This document shows, one piece after another, positions 10,790 to 22,799 of a stretch of DNA of 64,000 bases. Below the pieces are notes generated by a model that did no database searches, had not been told where the DNA came from, and saw nothing but the letters and a program-made list of their open reading frames with translations. A program made the translations under genes and the position numbers. Where the stretch lies: NCBI RefSeq assembly GCF_027887165.1, contig NC_077228.1:106962043-107026042 (forward strand), given 5' to 3'. Origin of the DNA: Monodelphis domestica. Its lineage: Eukaryota; Chordata; Mammalia; Didelphimorphia; Didelphidae. How positions within the stretch are numbered: the first letter of the stretch is position 1; each line of letters begins with the position of its first letter.

Positions 10790-12225
10790 TCTTTCTTTTG
10801 GCAATTTAATTTGGTTACAACCTGATCCATTCCCAAATTGTCATTAGCAGGGCTTCCCACCCAGCTTGTCTCACTAAGGGCCTTATTCACTCTGCATCTG
10901 GCAAATCCAGGTGGTGCCCAACATATCCCTTTCCCTCCTCCCCTGACTCTCCTCCCCTAGCTCTAACACATAAGTCATCTGAGACTTTGCCCAGTGTCCT
11001 GGGGAAGAGTGGATTGGTTGGAAAAACTCCCCCTTCCTGCTAGTGATGGGCTCCCTTGGCACAGGAGTCATTTCTGAGGTTTCCAATGGAGTTCTATTGT
11101 GAGCTATTTCCCCAGACTGCTGCCTTTGTTTGGGATGTAGGAGCTTAAAGGCACGTGAGTTTCAGCTCCAGCCTCCCCCCACCCCCACCCCAAACTCTCT
11201 TCCTCTGGGAAAGATGAGGAAGATTTCCCCACGGCTCCCCTGTATTTCCCAGCTATGAAAGATAAACTCCCCGGCTGGTGATCAGCCTAACAGAGACACG
11301 AAGGAATGAAGCTGCCAGGGACCTTGAGGCCCAATGATATGGACAAGGAAAAGGCCAGAGGAGCCCAGCCAAGAATTTTTTCAGGCAGGGCCAGCCCAAC
11401 CTAACCTGGAGGGGTGGAAAGACTGGATGCCAACTGGGAAAGGGAGGATCTCTGAAAGCCCAGGGGTGGTGGAGCCTTTTAAACGTTTGGATGGAGGGTA
11501 AGCATGAAAAATAAAGTGGTCTATTCGACTAGTTCCTCGTTTTGGAGCCACGAGCTCGGAGTTTTTCAAGGAATGCCCAGCCCTGAGCACAGGGAGTTGG
11601 GGAGAAAGAAAGCCAAGGTATGTTCTCTTGGTGCAATGAAGGTCTTTTCTTAATTCCAACCAATCATGATTTTAGGAGGAAATACCAAAGAGGAAAATAA
11701 GGTGGCCCTCCCATTCTCCCACCACCCCCTCCATACCTTAACCACAAATATTTCCAGTTAATTGATGGCTCAGAGGAGACATTTACAGAAGAAGATATTT
11801 GATAATTGGGAATTTTGCCAATTGGATCCTTGTTTTTTGTCTATGAAATGGGTCCATTAACAAGAAGCATTTAATTACTATTATCTCATAAGAAATACAT
11901 ATTTGAGGAATTCAAACATGGGAACAGTATGAAGTGAAACAGGATATAGATTGAGAACAATTAGCACAATGATACAAATGAAAACGACACTAATGATGGT
12001 GGAGCTTAGATTAATTGTAGTGAGCACCCTTTGCCCTGGAAATAATTAAATATACTTCCCTCTTCTCCAGAGAAACATACTATGAGATGAATTTGTTGAT
12101 CAATTTTGCCATACTGTTTTTCCACATTAATAAGGGAGGATTTAATTGGAGGTGAGGCAAAAAATGTTGGAAAATGACCTGGTAAAGAACAAAAGGAATT
12201 AATAAATTTTCCTTTTATAGTAATC
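10790..12225. other. repeat-poor, GC-richer block; no gene identified
   Basis: No SINE, LINE or LTR signature. 10,880-11,660 is GC-richer with pyrimidine runs; 11,760-12,225 is AT-rich ('taattaaat', 'aattaataaatt'). Reading frames at 10883-11086 and 11381-11659 (both reverse) lack recognisable domains. Possibly intergenic or intronic unique host DNA. Confidence 0.4.
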
Positions 12226-12640
12226 AGAGTGGTTAAATGGAAAGAACACTGGGATGGGGGGAGGGGGAGAGAGCTAGATGACTCAATGGCCTGCCCTGGA
12301 GACCAGAAATCTTGAGTTCAAATGTGATCTCACACACTTCCCAGCTGTGTGACCCGGGGCAAGTCACTTAATCTGATTGCCCAGCCCTTACTGCTCTTCT
12401 TCTGGGGAACCAATGCACAGTATTGATTTTAAAGAGGAGGTAAAAGTTTAAAAAAAAAAAAAAAGAAAATTGGCTTTGGAGTCAGAGGACCTGGATTTAA
12501 AATGCGCTTCTCAGATAGACTGTATGACCTTGAACAAATTGCTTAACTCCCTGGGCCTCAGTTTCCTTTTCTGTAAAATGAGGGGATCAGATTAGATGGC
12601 CACTAAAGCCCCATCTATAAGTACGATTCAGTAGCCACTT
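12226..12640 (+). repeat. MIR/CORE-SINE split by a younger SINE
   Basis: 'gtggttaaatggaaagaacactgg' before and 'ctttggagtcagaggacctgg..gggcctcagtttccttttctgtaaaatgagg' after the inserted SINE form one MIR-like element. Confidence 0.75.
12251..12464 (+). repeat. tRNA-derived SINE inserted in a MIR
   Basis: 'gagttcaaatgtgatctcacacacttcccagctgtgtgacc', 'ggaaccaatgcacagtattga' and an A tail. Flanks 'gaaagaacactgg' and 'aaagaaaattggc' look like a decayed duplication. Confidence 0.88.
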
Positions 12641-14195
12641 TCCTGCCTTCCATTAGGTTATAGTCTAAAAAGATATACATGAACATATGACAATAAGCAG
12701 TATCACATATGAGTCAAGACTATGCATATTTTAGGGATGAGAAGAGAGGAAGAAGGGCAGAGTCATTTTTTGGCTGGGTGGAAAGAGGGGGTGTCAAACT
12801 TTTAAAAAACAAAAATGGGTAGGCTTCCTAGAAGGGCCCATCATCCTGGAATTGTTTGAATGAAAATGGCTTCCTCCATTCTCTAGCTGGCTGTGGGAGA
12901 GCAAGAACCTATGAGGTAGGGGTGGGAGTGGAAATTGGGAGTGAGGAAGTAGGAAGGAAGATTGTTAATTAAACACCTGCAGGCTCCCCTCTGGGAAATC
13001 ACAACAGCACCTGGTGTGGGTGAAAGGAAGAGGGATGGTTAAGAGACTGAGAGGGGTCATGGGTAGACTATTACAGGAGATGGTGGCTGCTCATTCTTAG
13101 GATACCCGGACTCTTCACTTCACCTCTTCCTGCTCCTCCCGCCCACATCAAAGTGGGCCTCCTTGTAGTTTACTTCATTTATCATGGATCTACAGTTGAG
13201 AAGAGCTCTCGCTAGTCTAGGAAACCAGATACTATCAGAGGCAGTTCCTGCTGAGCTCACGAGGTGCAGGCAGACAGTAGCTGAGGAAGGAGGACAGAGC
13301 TGGCTCTGGTAGGAAGGAAGGCTTGCTTCCTACCACAGGCAGCTGCTTGGGTTGGTTTCTAGTGTCCCTGTACATATGGTGTCAGAGGTTCTATCAAGCC
13401 TCTGTGTAAGGCAGTATAAAAATAACCGCTGTAATAACGGTGAACCCTGATCTAGAGTCCTATCCTCTGCTACCCTGATCAGAGGCATTGGGTGATGGGT
13501 AGTGGGCCAACAGCACTAGCTTCCCCACACCCTACCAGGAAATGGAAAGCAAGAGTCCTTCAGAGTCTGAGAAGGCTTTGAAGCTGCTACAGAGGGGCTA
13601 GCTCCAGTTTTCTTCTTCCTCATTTGAATCCTATCTCCCCCTACTTCTCTACCAAAGCACGTCCCTATTCTCTGTAGACATCTTGCTTAAATTCTTTCCT
13701 TTCTTTCATTGTGGCGAGTGAATGAGGCAAAATTAAATACAAAAAGGAAAATGTGGCTAACCCAAAGGTCAAGAAGCCTGAAAGCATTGTAGTTGGAACC
13801 CAGTCCTGGAATGAGAAATTGGGAAATATTCTGAATATGTAACCGCCTCTTGGAGAGTCCTAAACAAGCAGAGCAATGAATGCTACACTTAAAATGTGAA
13901 TTGAAAGGAGAGAGGAGAAAGTCCCTGATACTGTCTCAACTCTAGCCAGTGGTGATGAGAACAGAACAACCCAAGAGGTTACAATTCACACAATGGCTGG
14001 CTGGGAATTCCCCTACTGAGGCTATGCCCCCAAAGCTGTTAAGTCATGGCAGAGCCTTTCAGTCACTGCACAGACACTGCACTCTACTCATTCCATTCCT
14101 GGGACAGTTCTGATTATCCATACAAGAAGTTAAGTAGCTTTATTGAAGCAACAGGGTTAGTGACTTGCTATCTGGAACTGGTGGGGTGTACTGGT
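12641..14195. other. repeat-poor block; no gene identified
   Basis: Mostly unique-looking sequence with E-box-like 'cacctg' sites around 12,970-13,015. No domain-bearing reading frame. Candidate unique host sequence. Confidence 0.4.
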
Positions 14196-14196
14196 G

Positions 14197-14720
14197 GGAA
14201 GACTAGTTCCTCTGGTATGAGGGTTTGCCAAGCCCTTTCCAGGGCTGCTTTCCTCCTTTGGCATCCATCTGCCATCCAACTCTCTCCTGCAGCTCCAAGA
14301 AGCTGTAGCACGTGTAGCGGCCACATCCCAGAAAAACCATCTCAGCACACCGGTTAAATAAACCAGGTTGAACATAACTTCAAGGCCTCAAACCTGTCAG
14401 TGAGTTAAGAGGATATCTACTCCAGCCATGAGAAAATTTCCCCTAGCAGAAGCAGCAGATGAGAACTATTTGTTCCAACAATGGAAGCAGGCACTGTGAA
14501 GTGCTTAGATCTGGTTAAACATTGAAGAAGCCATGGTCATCCACTGTATCTCAATCCACCACCAATTGTCCTGACTTTTGTCTTGCTACTGGGCTTGGAT
14601 GGTTCTGGAAGATAGAGACCAATGACTTTGGGTGACTCTGCCTCATTTAAATCTGATTTATGCTCTAGTTAAAAGCTATCACCAGTGATGCTATTTTGGT
14701 CCTCTTCAATGCAAAGGGCA
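14197..14720 (+). mobile_element. dispersed retroposon family, copy 1
   Basis: Collinear with 57471-58006: 'gggtttgccaagccctttccagggctgct', 'cctcaaacctgtcagtgagttaag', 'actgtgaagtgcttaga', 'ttttgtcttgctactgggcttgga' and 'gtgatgctattttggtcctctt'. I cannot name the family. The frames open here (14046-14357 forward, 14157-14375 reverse) are not genes. Confidence 0.75.
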
Positions 14721-14930
14721 GCAGCCACCTAACTTGTAACTTGACCCTCAAATGTATTCCTCTGCAAAAGGAACTATCAAAAATTTGCCATGCTACCTTT
14801 ATTAAAGTTGATATTTCAAATGCAAAAATTCTAAATCATCCATCCCACTGATGATTCCTTCTAGCAGAGGCTAATTTTCACCATGGAAAAAGAGAAATAT
14901 GAGATTACAGGGCAGCTCAATATTGATGAC

Positions 14931-15622
14931 TGTAAGGATAATTTAGGGTCGTGACCTAATCTAAGTTTGATTTTTGGTCACCAGGGGATATCCCAAATAA
15001 AATACCCAAGTCAGCTTGGAAATCTATGGTGGTTTAATCAATATAGAGGGAAGAAATCAAGGAGAAGAGAGAAGGAAAGGGCATAGGATTTCACCCACAT
15101 GGCCTGTGCCAGGAGGAGTTCAAAGTCCTCCATCACAAGGTTTCTGAAGAAGATTAGAGAATTCTAAGTGGATAGTGATTGGAAGGTAAAGGAGGAAAAA
15201 TCAGCCTAAACTCGGAGAGAGCTCAGAGAAGACACCTCACCTGAACTAGGTTACTAGGCTTCCTCCAGTATGGTATCAAGGGAAACTCACCACTAAACTG
15301 GACAATAGCTGCCACCATGCCAAGATGCCAAGATGCTCAGCAAGCTGCCGCCAGCCACCTCTCCACTACAACAGAGGCCGGAGAGAGGAAGTGATGCAAA
15401 ATATATAGACTGCTTTACATCACTTTCCTGCGTCTCACCTGTACCAATGGTAGCTTAAGCTTGACTTAGGACAGCCCAGGGGTCTGTCAGCTGTTTCTGA
15501 TTTGTCATTTGCTAGCACATGTCTATCATAGGCCATCCTCCTAAATACTTAATCCTTAAGTATGGGTGTAGACATTCCTGATTTTGTTAGACTAAGTAGG
15601 GTGGAGTAATCTAAAGTTCACA
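14931..15622 (-). mobile_element. solo LTR, reverse, ERV1-like group
   Basis: Reads TGTGAACTTT...CCTTACA on the reverse strand. It shares 'acccaagtcagctt' and the U3 layout with 17615-18160 and the larger LTR group. No matching 4-bp duplication is evident, so the ends are approximate. Confidence 0.7.
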
Positions 15623-15874
15623 TCAAAAGGCAAAAAACTTCTGGCTCCTGTCAAAAACTAAGATTTGAAAGCTCCATAGCTACTTGGATTAAATATTATT
15701 TCTTTCTAATTCAGTTTATTCTCAAAAATGGACATGGAATAAGAAAAAAATGCCTAATAACATTCATGTATGCATGCATTTTATCAAGCAACGTTCTATG
15801 GAAGAAAGCACCACAAGGTGATGAGTGAGATATATAATGGTTGGAGAATTTCTTATTGCCCTCATGTAGTTTAA

Positions 15875-16110
15875 AGTTTAAATTTTATTTGATTTTTTTT
15901 ACCAATTGCATGTAATAACAAATTTCCCCATAATTCTCCAAAGTTATATGATCTAAAATGCCTCTCTCCTTCCTTCCCTCCCTGCTTCCAGAGTTGGCAA
16001 GCAATTCAATCTGGGTTATACATGTATAATCATGAAAAACATTACCACATTGTTCTTTTTTGTAAGAATATAATCTTATAAAACCAAAACTCCAAAACAC
16101 ATGCCCAAAT
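15875..16110 (-). mobile_element. L1 3' UTR, reverse
   Basis: 'aagcaattcaatctgggttatacatgtataatcatg' preceded by 'ccttccctccctgcttccagagttgg' is the reverse of the L1 3' UTR seen at 8100-8200. Confidence 0.75.
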
Positions 16111-16229
16111 ATAGAGTGCAGTTTAGTACAAGATATAAAAGCACTTAACAAAATCAACATATGATAGGAAATATAGGTATCTCTTTGACATTGTGACTTT
16201 TCCCATCACAGTTTCACTATATCATGGGT

Positions 16230-16420
16230 TGATATGAATAAGTTAAATGAGAATTTTGGGGGAGTTTTGCAGAAGCTGCAAAGGCCAACAGATAACACAC
16301 AAAAAATACCGTAAAACTATATAGCCTACAATCAAATGCTTAACCCAAATTTTTCAATAAGGTATTGTAAACATTCCATTAAAGAAAACATAATGTTCTG
16401 ACTTCTTCTCTGGTACAAAG
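16230..16420. repeat. unnamed dispersed repeat, shared with 46480-46760
   Basis: Both places carry 'gggagttttg.agaagctgca', 'aaggcca' and 'aacacacaaa' in order. The family is not recognised. Confidence 0.5.
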
Positions 16421-17450
16421 GGAGGACCAAAAATTTTTACAGGAATTTTCCAGATCGAGGGGGTGTGGCACCCCAATCCCTATGATGTGGAAGGGATACC
16501 TGTAGAATGTCATCAGTGGCTAAGAAAATATAGAAAGAACACTCAAGTCTCCTGATGTTGGCTACTCTTAGGTCTATGGCCATCAGAGGTTGGCTCTCTA
16601 TCTTAATCCATAACTCACCAACCCCCATTTCCACTGAATCTCTTTCTCCATCAGATTGGAACAGAACAGGTACCATCAGAAAAGAGCAAAAGAGATTTCT
16701 TTAAAATAGTGCTCCCACCACCATTTCTCTAACCAATACCTTCAGAACTTCCAGAACCTGGAGATGGCAAGTCTATTCCTCTCCATCCCTTGAACTACTT
16801 CTTGCCTGGCCCAATAGTTTTGAGAACTAGAAAGGATATGAGATAATTTCCCATCCCGTGAATGCTAAAGCTTCAAGACCTGAAAAATGATACATTTCTT
16901 CAAATGAGCCTTGAATGCTGAAACTTGACTTCCTCTCTGAATGTTATGGAACCCCCTTCTCCCACTTTTTTTAATTAGATAGCTAGTATTGACATTGGCT
17001 TTGTCTAGAACCATGCCTTATGCAATACCGCACACATGAAGTAAATTCAGCTTCCATTTTCTTCTCTCTCTTTGCCTCTGCCACCCAGATCTCACTTCTC
17101 CTCAGCATGTGACGTTCTGCTTCTACTTCCAAGCTAGGTCAAGCTGAAAACTGCAAAAGAATACAAAGACTCTGGGAAATGTAGTGCAGAGACTATCAGA
17201 TGCCTTCATTTCTGGCTAGGGAGGCTACATAGAGGAGGTGATGATTAGTTTCCAAAGATGGAGGAGACTGGGGAGAGATGGAGACTATGGATAGGGATAC
17301 TGAGAATAGAGGATATAAACAAAGACATAGGGGAAATATATTCTGCATTTGAAAAGACAGGCTAGTAGTTTAGATGAAAGATAATTTGGATTAATAAATA
17401 ATCTGAAATAAGACTGGAGAGGTAGGTTGATGGCAAATTGTGGAGGATCA
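16421..17450. other. unassigned, no gene seen
   Basis: No clear repeat. 'tctgggaaatgtagtgcag' near 17170 reads, in reverse, like the ACTACAATTCCCAGC (ZNF143-type) motif. 17,400-17,445 ('gactggagaggtaggttgatgg') resembles a common ancient repeat. Confidence 0.35.
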
Positions 17451-18193
17451 TTTTTTTTTAAAACCCTTACTTTATAATACTGTGTCTTGGTTCTAAGGCA
17501 GAAGAGTGGTAAGGGGTAGGCAATGGGGGTTAAGTGACTTGCGCAGGGTCACACAGATAGGAAGTATCTGAGGCCATATTTGAACTTAGGACCTCCCATT
17601 TCTAGGCCTGGCTCTGTAATGGTGAAAATTTCACCTTTTTAAGATTGTTTTAATATTGAACAATGGGCGCCAAGGAATTTACTTATGAAATTCCTAAAAT
17701 GAAACACTCAAGTCAGAATGGAGTTTATGGAGGTTTAATCACAATGGGAGTAGGGAAAGGAGAGGGAGAGAAGGAGAGAGGAGAAAAGGGAAAGGGGCTA
17801 CTCAACCTCTGACCAAGGCAGAGGGAGTTTTAGGCCCAAAGGGCCAAGGTGGAAAGAATCAGTCCTTAACTCACGTGACCGATCTGAAGGAAAGCTGTCT
17901 GCGGGCGTCCTCCCTATCGAAGCTTCTAACACGAACTCTCATCTAGCTCTCTCCACAGGAAGTGAGCGAATTTCAGAGGCTGTTCCCTACCTCACTTCCT
18001 GTGTCTCACAAGTGCCAATGGTTGGCTCTAGCTTGGCTTAGGACAGCCCAGGTGGGCAGTTAGTTATTTCTGATTTGTCATTGACTAGCACATGCCCTTG
18101 TAGTGTGGGTGTGCACAATTTTTGGGTGCTATACCAAGATGGAGACTTTTAAAATTCACAGCTCTCTATCCACTGAGTCATTCGGCTGCCCCC
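17451..18193 (-). repeat. tRNA-derived SINE, reverse, split by an LTR
   Basis: The reverse SINE runs from a poly-T at 17451 to 'gctcagg..ggctgccccc' at 18193, interrupted by an LTR. The SINE's own duplication 'aggatcatt' lies at 17444-17452 and 18194-18202. Confidence 0.92.
17615..18160 (-). mobile_element. solo LTR inserted in a SINE
   Basis: Bounded by TG...CA on the reverse strand, with a 4-bp duplication 'gctc' at 17611-17614 and 18161-18164. Removing it restores the SINE order 'ggcctggctc|tctatccactgag'. Four-base duplications fit ERV1-type integration. Confidence 0.88.
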
Positions 18194-18202
18194 AGGATCA
18201 TT

Positions 18203-18545
18203 CAACTGAGATTAACAGAACACCTACTATGTCACTCTTTGAGCTTCTTAACCTTTTCATGCTTAGAACTTTGTCCCTTGGGCTTCACCACCTTGATGGG
18301 CAATTGCCTTATTCTTCCACTATGTTGATCCACCCCTCCTTCTCCATTCCTTCCTTCATCTCTCTATCCTGCCATTTCCAACTCCATAGCCATAATCAAA
18401 TCAGTTCTGGAAGGATATATCAATTTACTTCCCTTGTGTCTACTCAACTTGTAACTTTCCAAACCAAAAGTTCTCTCCCTGATCGATACCATTTTTCTCC
18501 TCCTATTAGAATATAAGCTCCTGGAGGGCAAGGATTGTCTTTGCT
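18203..18545 (+). mobile_element. L2 (LINE2) 3' region
   Basis: The clearest part is 'attagaatataagctcctggagggcaaggattgtcttt', the L2 3' signature. Upstream pyrimidine-rich text fits L2 less surely. Confidence 0.6.
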
Positions 18546-18699
18546 TGTATATCTGTATACAAAATTTTTAAAAATTAATGAATGCTTTTCCAAGAATTGA
18601 AAACTGAAGCAATGCCTATCAATTGGGGAATAGCTGAACAAATTGTGGGATATGATTTGTTATGGAATGCTACTGTGGTATAAGAAATAAGTAGGATGA

Positions 18700-18851
18700 G
18701 GGCAGCACAACTCTTGGCTCCAACTCTTCCTAGCTGTGTAACCCTAGACAACTCACTTAACCCCAGTTGCCTAACCCTTCCACTCTTCTGCCTTAGAACT
18801 AATATATAGTATTGATTCTAAGATAGAAGGTAAGGGTTTAGGAAAAAAAAA
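18700..18851 (+). repeat. tRNA-derived SINE, internally deleted
   Basis: Starts 'gggcagc', then jumps to 'cttcctagctgtgtaaccc' and ends 'ggtaagggtttaggaaaaaa'. Confidence 0.8.
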
Positions 18852-19013
18852 GAAATTAGAAGAGTGCTTTTGGAAAAACCTAGAAAGATTTACATGAACT
18901 GATTCAAAGTGAAGTGAGTAGAACCAGGAAAACATTGTACAAAGAAATAGCAATAATATATGAAGATCAACTGTTAATGAGTTAGCTGTTCTCAACAATT
19001 TGATGATCTAAGA

Positions 19014-20174
19014 TGTAATAATTAAAATTGGTTGCCAAATGTAATAGTTAAAAATTTGGTTTGACAAATATGAGAATTAAAAAAAAGAATTGTTGTGGTC
19101 ACCTTTTATAAAATTAACTCTTAAGTCAGGAGGTTGATTAGTAACTTTATTACAGCAGGGTAGAGAAAGTAAAGAGGGGAATGTAGGAAGGAAGTAGAAA
19201 ATATTGCCTAGCTAAGTACCCTATAATTGCCAATCTGAAGAAATCCAGCTCAACTCTGACAAGGGCTCCCTCAGGTCCCAATCTCCATGTGGAAGTCCAA
19301 GGCAGAAGAATCCCTCCAAAGTAGAAGATCCTCCAACAGCAGAGACACCAACGCAGAAGTCCTCCTTCCACAAGAGCCAACAAGGCAGTAGGAAATGAAT
19401 CAGAATGCTCTCAACTGGCTTTGATAAGCAATTTTCTCCACATCACTTCCTATCTCTCTGGTGCCTCCTTCCTTTCACTGTGGGCTGGTCTATCATATAT
19501 CAGGAACCAAAGTCTCTTAATTTGTTTAGCCCTGAGGGTGGGGATGGGGTTGGGGGTAGAGGGGACGTGCTTGTGATCTTTTAGGACTAAGTGTTGATGA
19601 CTAAGTAAATGTGAACTTTCTTTAAGTAGGGGTACTTCAAATTCCTGATTGATTGATAAAATAGACAAAAGGAAAAAAAATTCCATTTCACAACCCCCCC
19701 TGTGGTTCTATTGGGAGACAAGAATGTTGAAATCTCCCAGATTTATATGCCTAGTCTCCCCAATGAATCATTTCAAATATCCAACTGATACCTCTAAAGA
19801 TCTTCTAGCTAAAGGTACATACAATACTGTACTTTCTAAGGGGAAATTACAATAGTTGGAGAGATGAGGGAAATAAAAGAAGAAGAGAGCAAAACCAAAG
19901 ATTGGTAGGTGCATTGACAAAAAGCCAATTAGGATCTAGTCCCCTTTGACATAAGAGTTTACATTCAAAATAAATGTGTTCAACCCCCTTCAGTTCAATT
20001 CACTATATCCCAAAGTTCATTCTGAATCTTTTGATGCAGTGTATGGTTTCCACAGGCTTCTTTATGGTCCTTTCTTAAAAAGAGTTCACATTCTTGATTC
20101 AGGGAGTTAGAGAGCTTCTTTTCCTTAGATCTTCTTCAAACATTTTAAATCTTGGATTTTATGAAAATTATACA
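19014..20174 (-). mobile_element. long solo LTR (about 1.16 kb), reverse
   Basis: TG...CA bounded, with a perfect 4-bp duplication 'aaga' at 19010-19013 and 20175-20178. The flanking L1 reads continuously once it is removed. It shares 'ttaagtcaggaggttgatta' with the ERV1-like LTR group. No coding part seen. Confidence 0.85.
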
Positions 20175-20346
20175 AAGACAAATCCAAAGGACTTCCAATT
20201 AAAAATACTATCCACCTCCAGAAAAAGGACTGATGGAATCTGACTATAGACTGAGTCGTACATTTTTTAACTTTATTTTTCGCTTTTGTTTCCTTTTGTT
20301 TTGTTCTGCATTTTCTTTTGCAACTTGGCTAATATAGAAAAGTTTT

Positions 20347-21872
20347 TAAAGCAATGGTTATTAAAACAATTTGGTACTGGCTAAGAGACAGAAAGGAAGA
20401 TCAGTGGAATAGACTTGGCGTAAATGATCTCAGCAAGACAGTTTATGACAAACCTAAAGACCCCAGCCTTTGGGACAAAAATCCATTATTTGATAAACAC
20501 TGCTGGGAAAATTGGAAGACAGTATGGGAGAGATTAGGTTTGGATCAACACCTCACACCCTACACCAAGATAAATTCATAATGGGTGAATGACTTGAACA
20601 TAAAGAAGGAAACTATAAGTAAATTAGGTGAACACAGAATAGTATACCTGTCAGACCTTTGGGAAGGGAAAGATTTTAAAACCAAGCAAGACTTAGAAAG
20701 AGTCACAAAATGTAAAATAAATAATTTTGACTACATCAAATTAAAAAGTTTTTGTACAAACAAAACCAATGTAACTAAAATCAGAAGGGTAGCAACAAAT
20801 TGGGAAACAATCTTCATAAAAACCTCTGACAAAGGTTTAATTACTCAAATTTACAAAGAGCTAAATCAATTGTACAAAAAATCAAGCCATTCTCCAATTG
20901 ATAAGTGGGCAAGGGACATGAACAGGCAGTTCTCAGCCAAAGAAATCAAAACTATTAATAAGCACATGAAAAAGTGCTCTACATCTCTTATAATCAGAGA
21001 AATGCAAATCAAAACAACTCTGAGGTATCACCTCACACCTAGCAGATTGGCTAACATGACAGCTATGGAAAATAATGAATGCTGGAGGGGATGTGGCAAA
21101 GTAGGGACACTAATTCATTGCTGGTGGAGTTGTGAATTGATCCAACCATTCTGGAGGGCAATTTGGAACTATGCCCAAAGGGCGATAAAAGACTGTCTGC
21201 CCTTTGATCCAGCCATAGCACTGCTGGGCTTGTACCCCAAAGAGATAATAAGGAAAAAGACTTGTACAAGAATATTCATAGCTGCACTTTTTGTGGTGGC
21301 CAAAAATTGGAAAATGAGGGGATGCCCTTCAATTGGGGAATGGCTGAACAAATTGTGGTATATGTTGGTGATGGAATACTATTGTGCTAAAAGGAATAAT
21401 AAAGTGGAGGAATTTCATGGAGACTGGAACAACCTCCAAGAAGTGATGCAGAGCAAAAGGAGCAGAACCAGGAAAACATTGTACACAGAGACTGATACAT
21501 TGTGTTACAATCGAAGGTAATGGACTTCTCCATTAGTGTCAATGCAATGTCCCTGAACAATCTGCAGGGATCTGAAAAACACTATCCGCAAGCAGAAGAT
21601 AAACTGTGGGAGTAAAAACACCGATGAAAAGCAACTGCTTGACTACAGGGGTAGAGGGGATATGACTGAGGAGAGACTCTAAATGAACACTCTAATGCAA
21701 ATACCAACAACATGGAAATGGGTTTGAATCAAGAACACATGTGATACCCAGTGGAATTGCACGTCGGCTGTGGGAGAGGTGGTGGGAGGGAAGAAAAGAA
21801 AATGATCTTTTTTTCCAATGAATAATGTTTGGAAATGACCAAATAAAAATTAAAAAAAGAAAAAAGAAAAAA
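20347..21872 (+). mobile_element. young L1, 5'-truncated
   Basis: ORF2 C-terminal part plus complete 3' UTR and an A-rich tail. The duplication 'agaaaagtttt' lies at 20336-20346 and 21873-21883. Its last 200 ORF2 codons differ from the reverse L1 at 34331-34933 by one residue (N versus S in TAMENNE/TAMESNE), so both are recent and of one subfamily. Confidence 0.95.
20354..21520 (+). pseudogene. L1 ORF2p C-terminal region
   Basis: Encodes the part after the reverse transcriptase core: MVIKTIWYWLRDRKEDQW, the thumb-like region, [14 protein letters not shown], then the cysteine-bearing end [13 protein letters not shown] and [18 protein letters not shown], ending NRR. One in-frame stop (20579-20581) replaces the lysine expected in K-I-N-S-K-W-V-N. 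Otherwise the frame is open for about 388 codons. Endonuclease and RT catalytic motifs are absent because of the truncation, so it is non-functional. Confidence 0.92.
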
Positions 21873-22031
21873 AGAAAAGTTTTGCACAGTTGCACATGTA
21901 TAATGTATATCAAGTTTCTTTTCTTCTCAAGGAGGTAAGATGGGAAGGTAAGGGAGAGATTTGAAACAGTTTTTTAAAAATATTAAATCTTTTAGCATAT
22001 AATTGAGAAAAAATAAACTAAATCCCTTTCC

Positions 22032-22060
22032 ATTCATTCATTCATTCATTCATTCATTCA
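22032..22060 (+). repeat. (ATTC)n microsatellite
   Basis: About seven perfect 'attc' units. Confidence 0.95.
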
Positions 22061-22106
22061 CCCATGAGGCTCTAAGGCATACAAAGAAGTAATAACAATA
22101 ATACTT

Positions 22107-22791
22107 TGTATATTGTGGCCTCTTGCCAGCAAGAAGCCACAAGATAAGAAAGATAGAGAAGGGATAGTAGTTCAGTATTCTGTGAGGGGCGTGGTGGAGC
22201 CAAGTTATAGATATGAGATGGCAGAAATGAGTCAGAAACCAGGCCATATTGAATACAAAGGAGCCACAGCAATACTCTGATCTGTGGACCTCTAATTCCG
22301 TCCAATGATCCAAATTTAATACCACACAGGTTGGAGACATGATAGAGAAAAGAAAGTGCCTGGCCGAAGGCCAGGTCCCAGGGGAGAGAGATAGAGAAGG
22401 AAAGGAATTAAAGCAAAGACAGACATAGGTGAGAGCTAAAATCCAAGAGAGGGTGGAGATTGCTGTGGCTCCTCTTTTAATCTCTTTGATATCCAAATAT
22501 ACACAATACATAGGGATGATTATCATTGGTTAACGACAAGATATAGTTGTGGTCTTTCTTAGTCAGGTGAACACAAAGAAACCTGTTTTCCCGCCTAACC
22601 TGGGGGAAGCTGGGATCAAAGGTCAGAGGCTTACCTAGCCATGTGCAAGACTGAGCATGCTCTCTTCTAAGCCACTCTGTACCTTCTAACTATTTCCCTT
22701 GTCCATAGCTAGGGGTGGACTGCTACATATATGAAACTCTAAAAATTTCAAGCTATTTTTATCTCTTTTATACCTTTTCTCCCCCATAACA
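22107..22791 (-). mobile_element. possible solo LTR, reverse
   Basis: TG...CA limits with reverse-strand start TGTTATGGGG. Internal composition ('ggccaggtcccaggggagag', 'tttaatctctttga') is LTR-like. No target duplication found. Confidence 0.4.
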
Positions 22792-22799
22792 GTCTACCA

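Larger units (their letters stand above)
18565..22020 (+). mobile_element. old L1 3' end opened by three later insertions
   Basis: The pieces 18565-18699, 18852-19013, 20175-20346 and 21884-22020 read as one L1 3' end: 'tatcaattggggaatagctgaacaaattg', 'gaactgattcaaagtgaagtgagtagaacc', 'atccacctccagaaaaaggactgatgg' and 'ggaggtaagatgggaaggtaagg'. A SINE, an LTR and a young L1 separate them. Confidence 0.85.

Noticed and set aside
10883-11659. Possible host exons in the GC-richer block
   Set aside because: Short reverse frames, no recognisable domain and no convincing splice-site pairs that I could defend.
14046-14357. 103-codon forward open frame starting MAEPFSHCTDTALYS
   Set aside because: Its second half lies in a dispersed retroposon that recurs at 57471-58006, the reverse strand is open too, and there is no domain or splice context.
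18103-18516. 137-codon open frame
   Set aside because: It starts inside an LTR, crosses a SINE end and runs into L2 sequence; a chance frame.
22050-22526. 158-codon reverse open frame rich in Leu, Ser and Cys
   Set aside because: It overlaps an LTR-like region with purine-rich forward text, which creates hydrophobic reverse frames; no family match seen.
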